A DNA stretch of 64,000 bases from Toxonevra muliebris. Lineage: Eukaryota > Arthropoda > Insecta > Diptera > Pallopteridae. Both the position numbers and the translations under genes were made by a program. The DNA is taken from positions 65,980,079-66,044,078 of the forward strand of contig OY829327.1 of the NCBI GenBank assembly GCA_963691655.1, read 5' to 3'. Of the stretch, positions 34,584 to 47,300 are shown piece by piece. How positions within the stretch are numbered: position 1 is the first letter of the stretch; the number at the start of each line of letters is the position of its first letter. The notes beneath the pieces are model-generated. The model ran no database searches and was not told the DNA's origin. It saw nothing but the letters and a program-made list of their open reading frames with translations.

Positions 34584-35353
34584 TTAAACACCTGGTGGAG
34601 GTGGTGGCTCTTCATAGCGTGCTTTATTTTCCATTGCTTTTGCAGAAAGTGAAGAGATTGATGATGGTTGTTCGATCATATCATCAGGGACCATGCTAAG
34701 TAGTTCCTCTTCACTTAATTGTGCTAAACGACTGGTTGTTGCTGCTGTTGAAGATCTTTCCGTACATTTTACTATAATGATATAATTTAATTAAATTCAA
34801 TTTGATTAATCGAAAGATAATAGCTATTGCATTTACCATTGGTGTCGTATGAAACATCTTCAGGATTATATTCATCATCGCCATCTTTTGCGTTTACGGT
34901 TACTAGTGAACCAATTAAAGGAGGCGGAGGTACCGTTGTGAGAGATGATGGTAACGCTGGCGGTGTCGGCGGCACTGAAGTTTCAGGTAGTTTACCTTTA
35001 ATGCTAGCTAAAATCTGTGATAGATTCGAGGGTATTGAAATGTTCGCCAAAACCGTCGACGTTGTCGAAGATGATGAAGCAAAACGCTAAAATTCAAAAA
35101 AAAAGTTGAATAAGTTTGTTAAATTTTTGACTGGCTGGCATTTTTACCGATGGCTCAACATTGAGCAATCCAGCAATTTCCATTTCTTGCGCTGCAATTT
35201 GTCTATTCAATTCGTCCATTTTGCGTTTCAATTCGCTCTCAGCTGGTGCGGCTATAACTGGGGCCAATGGAACATCATCCTCCGAGCTGCCACCAGGAGA
35301 ATATGGTTCATTAGCATCATCCATTGTTTCTGTATTGGGCAGCACAGTGACAG
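34584..35353 (-). CDS. pps: pps, last three exons
   Basis: Exons 35353-35148, 35086-34837 and 34771-34584, separated by 61- and 65-bp introns (donors TCG|GTAAAA and AATG|GTAAAT). They encode an acidic stretch (PYSPGGSSEDDVPLAP), a predicted coiled coil (ESELKRKMDELNRQIAAQEM), a Ser/Pro-rich linker with VPPPPLIGS, and a C-terminus with LSEEELLSMVPDDMI and YEEPPPPPGV. The coiled coil and the final Pro-rich end are low-complexity regions. Confidence 0.9.
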
Positions 35354-38300
35354 CTGAAATGTTAAAACATACAGCGCATGAGTCTTTTTGTGTAATAACA
35401 CCGCATACCAATAATATATATTTGAAATTCTAAAGCCAAGCTTCCCAGCTAATACCCGACTAAAACAAAAAAAGGTAATAAAGATGTCTCCAACTACTTC
35501 AGAATATTCTCGTGGTATGGTGAAAATAACCGAACTAGAGACAGGCATGACGCACCAATTAACCAATTAATTAAAAAACTGAATTTGGAAGCTGGCTTAA
35601 AAATTCTATATCAATCACTACCAAAAAGTATTTCAAACGAATTATTCGTTTGTCTGCGCCAGATTTTATTTTTTTTTTTTTTTGTGAGCAGATAACACTG
35701 TTAGGTAAGGCTATTGTGGCAGTCAGTCTGAATGACCAACTCACTTAGATCCATTGTGATACCACTGCGCGACACGGAAACCTCATCCACTTCTCATTCT
35801 TGAAACCATTTCGAAGCTCTCAGCTCTCTCGATTTCCCCCTGTCCAATTTCGGCCACATTAGCCTAGTCGTAAAGTAAGTGTTTTCGTCTACCCAGGACC
35901 TATTGCACGACCCTTTTCTTCAGCATTAGTTTACAAGTGGCAATAGGTATGCCAATATTGCCTGTGTCCGTACACAGGGGAAGGTTAGTATCCTGTCTGG
36001 CCATCTCATCAGCTCTGCAGTTTCCTTCAATGTTCTTATCTCCCGGAACTCATAAAAAACTGTAGGTAGTCAAGCAGAAAAAACTGCATACTCAAAATTT
36101 TGAATTGACCCTCTAAATCTGGACTTAGGGTCGAAAAACCTTTTTTTGATATGTTGATGAATAAGTTTTTGTCTGTCATTCAAAAAAGGACATTTAGTTG
36201 ATTAAAATGATATGAATATTGGTAATATATCTTAAGAAATAGCAAACATTTGAATATGATTGACCTAGGAGCTAGTGCCTTCTGTGGTTCGAAGGAAGAA
36301 TGTGAAGAGACGGCAGATCACTTTCTTAGTGCCTACCCTCTTTCTGTCGAACCAGAGTTAACACATTTGGCATTGGAATGTTGAGAGACGAACACTTGAG
36401 CTCCTTGAAACCTAAGGATCTTATCAGATTTATTAACAAATTTAATATATTAAAAACAAAAAAACCGAACACAGGATATAATAATATAATACGTACAATG
36501 TACGCAAAACTTGTCTGAGTGATGTATTTCCAACAAAGAAAAAAACAAAAGATAACATCAAATAAATTGCATGTCTTCCTGCGATCATGATTGCATTATG
36601 CAACTATTTAAAAAAAGTTTGAAAATGTTTCCCTATGTTCACATGTGTTATAAAAATAAAAGATTTTACGAGTTTTAAATCAGCAATGTAATAACACTTT
36701 CCAAATAAGAATGTTCCTAGTGTTTCCAAATAATTTTTTTGGCTGAAAACGAATCTGGGATCAAAAACTTCCCATCACGTCACGTTTTCGGGAAAAAGGG
36801 GTTGAAACTCTCAAAAATAGCGTTTTTGGCCATTTCTGACAAAATGTAGAGCTGAACCTGACGTGCTACAAACTTCGCTAATATCGCTAAAATAAAGGTT
36901 GAACCTATAACCTTTCAAATGAACCCTAAGCCAAATTGCTCGCGTGCGCGCTTAGAACAGTGGGTGTGTTTATGTTTACGGGTGCAGGAAAAAGATATAC
37001 ACAGAACAAATTTTATTCACAATGATGAAAGAGACATTTTGTAATAATCATCACTTAACCCTGAATGGTAATCCAAGCATAGATTGGTGTCTATTTTGCA
37101 TGCTGAGGCTTTTGACAACTTACTTTTACACCATCGCTTTGTCACTTAGTAATATTGAACTTTAAAACAAAATCATAACTAAATTACCTTCTACAGAATA
37201 TTATTGCTATTTCAACAACATTTCATGTAGTTTTATAATGATGTAAAAATAAATTTAAAGCTATCTATTGCTGAGAAGATATTTGGTGTTAAAATTTCGT
37301 TTTCATTTTGACAACTTACTTTCTCCACTTACTGTAAGTAAAGTCTATGCGTCCGGACTAGGGAAATGGTATCGGGGGAAAAGTATCAATACTATACTCA
37401 TTTGAAGTAACGGCCAAAAGTATACAAAAAATGTACTTAAGGAGTGAACCAGATACATATCGGACCCTAACTACAAAAGTAGCACAACCTCTGTTCAACC
37501 GATCGATCGCTGAGAGCTTATTTCTATCTGGATTCTTAGATGATTTTATACACTGTAAGCAAAAACACTCAATACCGCCCAAAATGGTGATACGTGTTTG
37601 AAGAATAGAGGTAGCAATTTTTAGTATGTATTTCAAAAAAGTACAAGTCGCTGCTTAATTTTGATTGCATTTGCATTTTCATTTTTTAGTACTTTGAAAA
37701 GTATCGAATTTCGATACCAGCAACAATGTACTCAATGAGTACAAGTTCTCATAAAAAAGTATCAAGTAAAAAAGTATCTGGTATCTGGACAAAAGTATTG
37801 AGTACTCAAAGTATAGATCACAGATGCCATTTCCCTAGTCCGGACTAGCAGGGCCGTACTGCACAGCAAATATAAAAATATTTAATATATAAAAACGAAA
37901 GCATGCATACACGATTTTCAATTTTGTTTAAAATTCCCCAAATAACTAATGGCCATCCATCAGCTTGGGTAAGGGGCAATACTAAAAATCAGAATCCTTC
38001 CTCCCTTCTTAAATCGTTATTGAAGAAAGGTCCTAGGTTTTATTGCTTTAAATGTGAAATAAAGTTCTGTACTTACATTTGTGGATTTTGGCAGCGATTG
38101 GAGCCTTAATTATTGCATCAACATCAATTTCATCATCCTTAGGAGCAGTTGATTGATTACGTTTTTTCCGTTTAGGGCTTCCAGGAGGCGTAAATGAGTC
38201 GGTTGCTTCATTCCCTCTCCGTGAAAACTAAAAACAGATATTAAAAAGGAGTTCAGTAATAAACGCTATCCACCACTGCATCATGGGACAGAAAAGAAAT

Positions 38301-41300
38301 ATAGCGGTTCGAAAATATAAAACTTAGACATACAATATTTTCACTATATTTAATGGCAAACAGCATTTTGCTTAAAAAAAAAAAATATGCTGAAATATTT
38401 TTTTAAGTAAACAATTCTGTAAAAATTTGTTAGCAAAATATAAAATAGTTAAAAAAAATCCAAAAATGGTCAAGTGATAAAAATCTAAAAAAAATTAAAA
38501 AGAAAAAATATATATATATATATATTGTAAGTAATGTAGTGTTGACCACAATCTGACTAATGAGTGAAAAGAAACGACTAAAAAAACAATCACAAACTAA
38601 TGACTATTTTTTATTTTATTGAAAAATTCTTCTTTCATCATTATGAACACACATCAATACTTTTTTAGTGATTTTGATGGAAGCATAATGATCTAAGAAG
38701 ATGAATTATGATTATGCTTCCATTGTAAGACTTATTTTCTCTTTCAGATGCCTCGAAAATATGTTCAAAACTAAAAGAAGATTCTTAAAATTTGTTCACT
38801 TTATGAGAATTTTTCATTCTTCTAATGGGCTCGCCGCCCACATAAAAATTTCGGGACAAAACTTTAATGATTTTTATTTTACAGATGTAACGAATTAAGC
38901 TAATTCCGGATAGTAAGATCTCCACAGGCCCAGGACACGGATTTGGATCCCAAATATGAAGCTAGATAGCCTACTCGAGATTGCGGATATATCAATGATC
39001 CTTTGAAGAAGGTTGATATTAAGTGGAAGTGTTGCAAGTGGTAGAGAGATCATTGAACAACATACAGTATACGATGACTGCCTTTCTGGACATAGAAGGG
39101 GCTTCCAACAACGTACACACGGAAGCTATCCAACAGTCTTTAGAAAATTTAGGAGTGGACAATTGAAGCCGTTGCGTATGCGGACCACTTGATTGGGACA
39201 GAATCCAAGTAAAACGAAACTGATGCTGGTATTAAAAGCATCAAAATTCCCAGACATACATTATCGATTGAAAGGAAATGCGTCCATTCGTTCTTGCCCT
39301 GATGAGACTCCCAATGTTCTTATAACCCTGCGCGACAAAATTGATGTTTCCGAATGGGAATTGGATGAAACCGAAAACAAAAGAAAGTTGGCATATTATG
39401 TTTTGTAACATCATTAAATACAGTACTGTGCAAAACAAAAGCAACAAATCTTGGAATACCATACTTATTACGTTTTCATGACTTTCGTTAATGTTTATTT
39501 AAAAGAAAGTGCATCGCACTTGTTCTTAAATTATTAAATTATATAATGGGAAACTTAAAAGATTTAAAAAAAATTCCAAAAAAAAATCAAAGAAATATGC
39601 ACTGAGGGCTGTGCAAAACAAAAGCAACAATTTTATGATATTCCTTATTTGAGTGGTTAAGAGTAATATGAGAATTAGTGGGGCATGAGTGGACAAGGAA
39701 AATTTTAAAAAAATTGGTCATGGGTTTTGTATGGTAGGGACAATAGAAGTATCACGTTTGTATTTTTCTCCCATATATTTTTAAATTTTTAGGCCAAAGA
39801 ACATCCACTATTAACCAATAAACAAAAGAAAATACTACTTGCTTGAGCGAAGAATAAACGTTTCCGGGTATAAAGAAAATGAAACCCAATTATATCCGGT
39901 AATAAATTAAAATTTGATACTCGTGATTGCGATGCACAAATGAGAGTGATTCCGAAAAAGCGCCTATCACCTTAATTGTCTTAAAGGCATGGTTAAGTTT
40001 TCTACCACAGATATGGTATAGGGGGTGCATGCTTGCAAAAGGCTTAGGGGGATTGCGGTTTCTTAATTGCACCACAAAAGTTGCAGACCATGCACCCATT
40101 CTGGAAGATAACTTCATACCATGCATGACTATATTGAACACTCATAGAGAGTTTATCTTTCAGCAGAATGGTGTACCGCCTCATACTGCTAAATTCACCC
40201 AAAATTGGTTAAGTTTGTAATAAATAGGTGTATGTGATTGGTCATGCTTTCTATATTTAATTAATTATTCAATAAGCTTTCAAAAAACATAACATCTTTA
40301 AAAGAAATCAAATTTTATAATCGTAAAATCGCATTCAAAGTTGAAATTTAGAAACACGATGTGTTACTACCAGGGGGGAGGGGTCAAAATTGGTAAAAAT
40401 TTACGTTACGTAATGTGTGAACGGCCCCTTAGGGCTTGTAACCCTAGTCACTTATTGTTGAAATCATTGAGCTATTTAGTTGGTACAAGGGCTAGTATTA
40501 ACAATATAAGCTGACGAACCAAATTTCAGATTTTTGAACCGCTAAGAGAAGATTTTGTCCCATAATCCAAATTACTTTACTACAAAGTTTTTACTATATC
40601 AAAAAGAAATAAATGCAATCGTGATATTTTGCCACATTTAGTTGAAATATAGCATATTTAGTCAATGAATACGCATGTATTTCTTTTTATCGTATTAACC
40701 ATTTGTTTATATTATTTATAAATTAGTTGGTTTTCGACAACATCGATTTCCACTATTGGATAAGTATAGCAAAATCGAAAATCAGCAATCGAGAACATTC
40801 GACTCTCGACCATCGATCGAACATAAATCTAATTTTAGATAATATAATGCTTGCAAAAGTTCTAATAAATGTATACCTTATGAACAGCTGATGTGGAATT
40901 TGTAGGTAAAATAGGCACTGTAGATGATGCTCTTTTCCCAATTACTCGGATTACAATGCCCACAAGCATATCAGGTCTGTATGGATCGTCGTAAAACTCG
41001 ACGCGCTCTGCGGGTTGTAATATGGATGGCATTTGTTTACTTGCACCCAATGGGAATATATAGAAATCCTTTATTTGTGCAGAAGTAGTCTTAATGACAC
41101 CTAAACGATTGCGTTTATCCAAATATTGATATAAGATTGTGTAAGCCACAGTCTCCGATTCACTGGAAGGAACCAATCGTATTATTACAATTTCCTTATT
41201 GGGACTTTTCTTTATTTTTGATATGTAATCCCAAACTGTGTCCGGTCCGATACGGCCAACAACATCCAATTCTTCTGGTAACAGTTTCCCCAGATTGAGT

Positions 41301-44300
41301 GAGTTGCCAACAACAGATTGAAGTATGATTTGGAATGATGCAACATCGATCATATTAATGTTCCCACCCCAGATCACAGAGCTTGGCAAAATGCTTCCAC
41401 TAGGTGCAGGTGAATCTGAGCCAGAATAACGAATATAGGGATCCTGTGGTGGTGTAGCAATTGATACTGTACTTGATGGCTCTTGATCACTATCAGCAGA
41501 ACTTTGCACCCCAGCAAATGAAGCCGCATGTGGAGAATGGTGATGGTGACCATGGTGGTGATGATGGCTGTGTGCAGGTTGAATTGGAGCTGATGCTGCT
41601 GGTGTTGGATTAGGTTGTCGAAATGCTGCTTCTTTTTCCTTCTCTTTTTCTTTCTCTTTTTCCTTATCTTTTTCACTAACTAAATTCGCTGCTTCCTCTA
41701 CTGTTTTAGTGGATTCGAGTATTTGATCGATTAAGCTGTATGATTCCATAGGTTTGGGTGTTGTCGATTTTTTCACTGTTACGGCCGACACAGAATTTTC
41801 GCGACTTGCTTCTTTTTGCGAAATTTTATTGGATTGTTTCTTTTCCATGGATGATTTTTTCTCCGATTCTTCTTTGTACTCGCGATGTTCTCTTTCACGA
41901 TTACGACCACTACCACGCTCTCGTTCGCGATCACGTTCTTCTCTATCAACGCGACGTTCATCTTTATGCGAAGAAGGGAAAGCCTTGTGTCGCTTTTCTC
42001 TACTACGGCTTCGGCTTCTTGAGTGACTGCGACTTCGTCTTCTCGAACGAGATTTATCTTTATGATGATGTTCTTTACCTTTGTGTCGTCTATCATATCC
42101 ACGATCTCTCTCTTTCTCTTTTGACCTTTCTCTTTCTCTCTCTTTGCTCGATGACTTTGATTTATCGTCGATATACTTTTCAGCAGTGGTTGCAGTACTA
42201 TTAGATTCGGCATGATGGGAGCTTAATGCATCCACCGCATCGGATGTGTGGTAGTGATCTTTGCGGGATAAAGATGCTTTAACTATAACGGTAGTTGCAT
42301 CATAACCAGATGTATCACTGCTACTAACAGCTGCTGCATTATTTAATACAGATACTACATCCTCTACTGGAATAGTCAAGTCTAAATTCACACAGTCCGC
42401 CGATTTACCTTCAATAACTTCTTCGCCCTTGTGTGTCTTCAGCACGTAATTCTTAGCGCACGACAGCAAATCCAATTCCGACTTCTTTATCATTTCCAGC
42501 TGATGCTTAGCTTCATTTTCACGCCACTGTGCCAATTCTTGACTAGCCAGCTCTTCTGGAGACATTCTAACCAACTGTTTCGGTTCAACAAGTTTAGCAC
42601 ATATCTTAGTGAAAAGAGTTTGATTCTTACGATCTTTTATGTTAAACATAAGTGAGCGATATTTGGCTTTATATTTGGATCCAGTGTCACGGTTAAAATA
42701 ATTGTACATTTCGGATTCAGTTGCCGTTACAAACTCCTCTACTTCATCTGGCGTTAATTGAACAGCATTGCCTTTTTCTCCCATAGCAGAATCGCTTAAT
42801 TGTGACGCCTCTACTTCCTTCATGCGTAACAATAATTGATCTTTGAGAGTACGACGCACATTTAAGCGTATAGGTTCTGAATCTGTGGTGGAACTAACGT
42901 TTTCTGTTAACTTTTTGCTACCACTCTCAGTACTATGACGTTTCGTATTCTTCTCTTTTGTCTTTGTATCCTCTTTAGATTCACCTCGTGCTATCTTATC
43001 AGGTTTTATATTTACATGTTGTGGATATTTCTGCAACTGTTTTGGTGTACTTGGACGTACACCAGTCGGCGAAGATTTGGACACTTCCAAAAACTGTTTT
43101 ACTGGCTTTGGTATTGTAGTTGAATCATGACCTTCGTTTTTATGAATGGATGTAACTGGTGCTGTTTTTAAGTACACATGTTGTGGATGGGAAATTGTGG
43201 TTTGATGGTGCGAAACTGAAACTGTACTGGGAAAAATTTTGTTCACAGTAGGCGACGACGATTGTAAAAAACGTTGTTTATTTTTCTTCTGCAATTAGAA
43301 ATTGAGAGTATTTATTAAAATGAATTCATTTTTGAATTATTCAGTCACGAATTGTCTTAATTTTCAATAATTACTTAATTTTGAGTACTAAAAACTTAAG
43401 TTTGAGATAAGATACTTTTAAGAATTATTAAATCTTTTTTGTCTTTTTTAAGAACAAAAAAATTATTCGCATTCGCAAGTTTATATTTTTATAATAGAAC
43501 AAACAAAAGAAATGTATATCCGATTTTTGGGGGAATAAAAAAATAAATTTTTGCGGCAAGTTCCGGGATAAATTTAATTTTTGAAATGTTTAGGGGAAAA
43601 TGAAACACAATTATTTTCTGATAAAAAATTATTATAAAATAAGTTTACATTACCAAACGAAAAACGAATGGTAGGAAAATATTCATAAGAATAGTTAAAA
43701 AAAAGGTAGAATCGTGAGTAGAAATTGAAATAAAAAGGATAAAGGAAAGAGAGTTAGTTTTGGAAAGTGTACCAAAAAAATAAGAAAGAAACTGGATAGG
43801 AAAGAAATAGAAGTAGATGGCTTAAACACATTTATTACAAAAATGTTATTCTTGCCAATTGTATACGTTGGCAAAGTGTATGTAATGCTAAAACAAAAAA
43901 ATAAAGCCTTATATCTATTAGGAAACCGAATATCACTGCGCAAAAGTACTTGAATTTTATACTTTTTAATTAAAGTAATTAAAACACAATAAAAACAGGA
44001 TATGAAGAACTAATACTTAATAATAAAAAAAAATTGAAAATAAAATACGTTTACATATTTATTAACCCTCTGCTTCACTGTTTTCCCAATTTGAAAAGAC
44101 GTTTTGTCAAAATTTGATAGTTCTATGTTACCATGGCAGAAGTATTTATTTTTTCAAAAAGTAGCCATTTCGAATTTTTGACAAGTAAGAGGAACATTTT
44201 AGAGATGCATTTTTTGAAATGGGAACAAAAGAGCGAGCTAGTAGTAGATTATCAATACTACTTTTATTAGCTAGTACTAAATTATAAATTTTATTCATAA

Positions 44301-47300
44301 TAAAAAAAGTATAAATAATGTTATTTAAATTAGATTTCTTTATTAGCAAATACCTTGAACATGTTGAGTATTAAAAAATAATATAAAAAGCAGCAACTAA
44401 TTCTCCCTATGTACATTATATGGCTTATTTGCTCCATACATTTTGCTAAAGTATTTCAGATCTTCATTGTGACAGCAGAATATGAAAATAGGGTGCTAAA
44501 AACTAATTTATTTTTTTTTATAACGAATCCCAGCGGACCCACTTACCCGCCCACCCGACCGAGGGGCACATCCGCAAAGCGAACGGATCGGTGACCGAAA
44601 CAGTCCGGACTGCTTGTGTAACGCAACTCGTGAATGGGTGAAGTAATATATCCCAATGGTTTTCAAACAGCTACAGATTAGAATTATCAGCTGTTTAATC
44701 ATTAAAGGAATTTAAAATTGCTTGTTTTATAGAAAATAAGGAATCAGTTATATCAAATAAGCAATGTTGGTTGTTGAAATCATTGCATATGCAACGTAAT
44801 GGATCATTTTGGGTATAGCTAGATCGGCAAGTACTCAATCTAATCAAGATAGGATACCATTCAGTAATTTAGTCATAAACATAACATTCAGCATTGTTAT
44901 TCTGCTGTCTAATGTCGGTAGGTCAATAAGTTTGAGACGATGTATGTAAGAAGGTAAATTATGTAATGGATCCCAACGTAAATTTCTTAACGCAAACAAG
45001 AGAAACTGTTTTTGAACTGACTCAAGTCTGTCTTTATAGCAATTATATTGAGGACTCCAAACTGTTGAACCATACTCCAAAATAGGTCTTACCAGTGCCG
45101 TAAAAAGTGTTTTAGTTATATACGGATCACCAAATTCAATAGCCCATTTTTTAACGAATGCAAAAATTCCCTTTGCTTTATTTACACACATATTGATATG
45201 AAGATTAAAACGCATTTTAGGATCCATAACTATACCCAAATCTGTAAAAGTGTTCACTACCTCCAGGGTATAATCATTTATAAAGTAATGTGAAAGAATT
45301 GGCTGACGTCTCGAAAAGACCATAGACTTACATTTCTTTAAATTTAAAAACATTAAGTTTATCTGGCACCAATGTGATAATGCCGTGAGGTCAGATTGAA
45401 GCAAATTGTACGCCTCATCAGAATAGTGTGAAACTGTTGAAGATCAACTACAATCAATTTCAACTTGTTAAATATTTTATATATATTGTTCAATGAATTT
45501 TATTGTAGAAGTTTTGATTTGTTGAAAATATTTTCTTCACTCTGAAATTATACTTCTAAGAGGCAACAACTGGTTTGGTTCTTTATTATATATTCAATAG
45601 GTTATGGGCCAGACCCAAACCGTTTGCTATCTAAATTATATTGTACAATTTTGCAAGACGAAAATATATCGCGACAATTTTGCATCAAAAAGAATAAAAC
45701 TTTTTGTCTCACACCTAAGTTTTTCGGGATACGTAATTGAAAATTGCGTAACGATAAATCAGAAAATTGCGTCGGCGTCAGCAGCAGAAAGGCAGACGCA
45801 GAAAAGGGTTCAACATCAATATGACGACAAGGATATGGATGCCAAAGCGGTAATTATCATCTGTTTGGCACCAAATATAGTGAGAATGGTTAAAAATTTC
45901 AAAACCACATATGAGGTATGGTCATATCTAGAGGAAACATACGACCGGAAGTCCACACGGCGTAAAGCGGAAGTATTTCGTAAGTTATTAAATCTGAAAA
46001 TGGAAAGCAGCGAAACGGTATTAGAGTACTTAACAAAATTTGATTATTGCATTACTTCTTTAAATGAAATGAATACGGATTTAGATGAAGATTTATTAAC
46101 AGTTATTTTAATAGATGGATTATCAAGCAAATACAAAGAAGTAAGGGCTGCTTTTGACACTGCCAATGAGTTTCCCAAGCTGAGAACTTTCAGATCAAGA
46201 CTCCTGGAAATTGGAGACAAAATAGATTATGAACGAGATGACAAGGATAACGCACTAAAAGTGAATAAGTATTACAAGAAAGGGAAAAGTGGTGGTAATC
46301 AGAATGAACATGGTATGTTGAAAAACTTTTTTCCTTATGAATGTTTTAAATGTGGGCGAAAAGGACACAAAGCAAAAGATTGCAAGGTTTATATGAGAAA
46401 AGAGCAATCAAATTGGGTAGAAAAATATACTGGATTAATTGTTGCAAAAGAAATTTGCAATTTAGGTGAATGCACTTTCAAGTCAGACGACAAATATAAT
46501 ATTTGGTGCGTAGATAGTGGTGCAACATCACACATGAGTTGTATCCAATCACATTTTATTGAGTTTGATAAATTCCATTCCGGAAAGGTTTACTTAGCCA
46601 ATGAAAAAGCTTTAGATGTTAAAGGAATTGGTACAATTGAATTAAATGTTGAAGTAAATAAACATAGTAAGAAGATATATCTTTACAAAGTATTGTATGT
46701 ACCAGATTTAAAATGCAATCTTATATCTACTGTTAAAGCTACAGATAATAATTGCAAAGTAGTTATGGTAAACGAAAAAACCTATATTTCAAGAGATGGG
46801 GAAGTTTTACTTGAAGGGCGAAAAGAGAATGGTTTATATTTAATAAAGTCCAGGAAATCCATCAACATAAATTGTAAGAAAATGTCAGAAAAGACATGTA
46901 CTGAATTCGAGTTATGGCACAAACGTTTTGGTCATTTAAACTCAGCACATCTGCAAAAATTAAAAAGGGAAATTATGGTTCATGGGTTGCCAATATTTAA
47001 GAATATAACTTTAGAATGCATTAGCTGTTTGCAAGGAAAGCAAAATCAGGAATCATTTCCACACAAGACAGATAAATCATCTAACGAAATTCTAGGATTA
47101 GTGCACACCGATTTGTGCGGACCTATGAAAATTGAGTCATTAGGCAGAAAAATACACTTTGCTACTTTCATTGATGAGTTCACGAGAAAAGTGTTTGTAC
47201 GTTTTTTACACAAGAAAAGCTAGTATCTACAAGTTTTCAAAGATTTTAAAAATGAGGTGGAATTGGAAACAGGCAGGAAGATCAAGTCAGTCCGTTCAGA

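Noticed and set aside
35694..36450. One continuous LINE fragment
   Set aside because: The RNase H-like piece is on the minus strand, while the C...EETADHFL tail is on the plus strand with another repeat between them, so they are separate fragments.
41374..42213. Long antisense and alternate-frame reading frames within the central pps exon
   Set aside because: They arise from Arg/Ser/Lys/His-rich low-complexity coding sequence read in other frames. The pps frame has TFIIS-M and SPOC motifs and matching splice sites.
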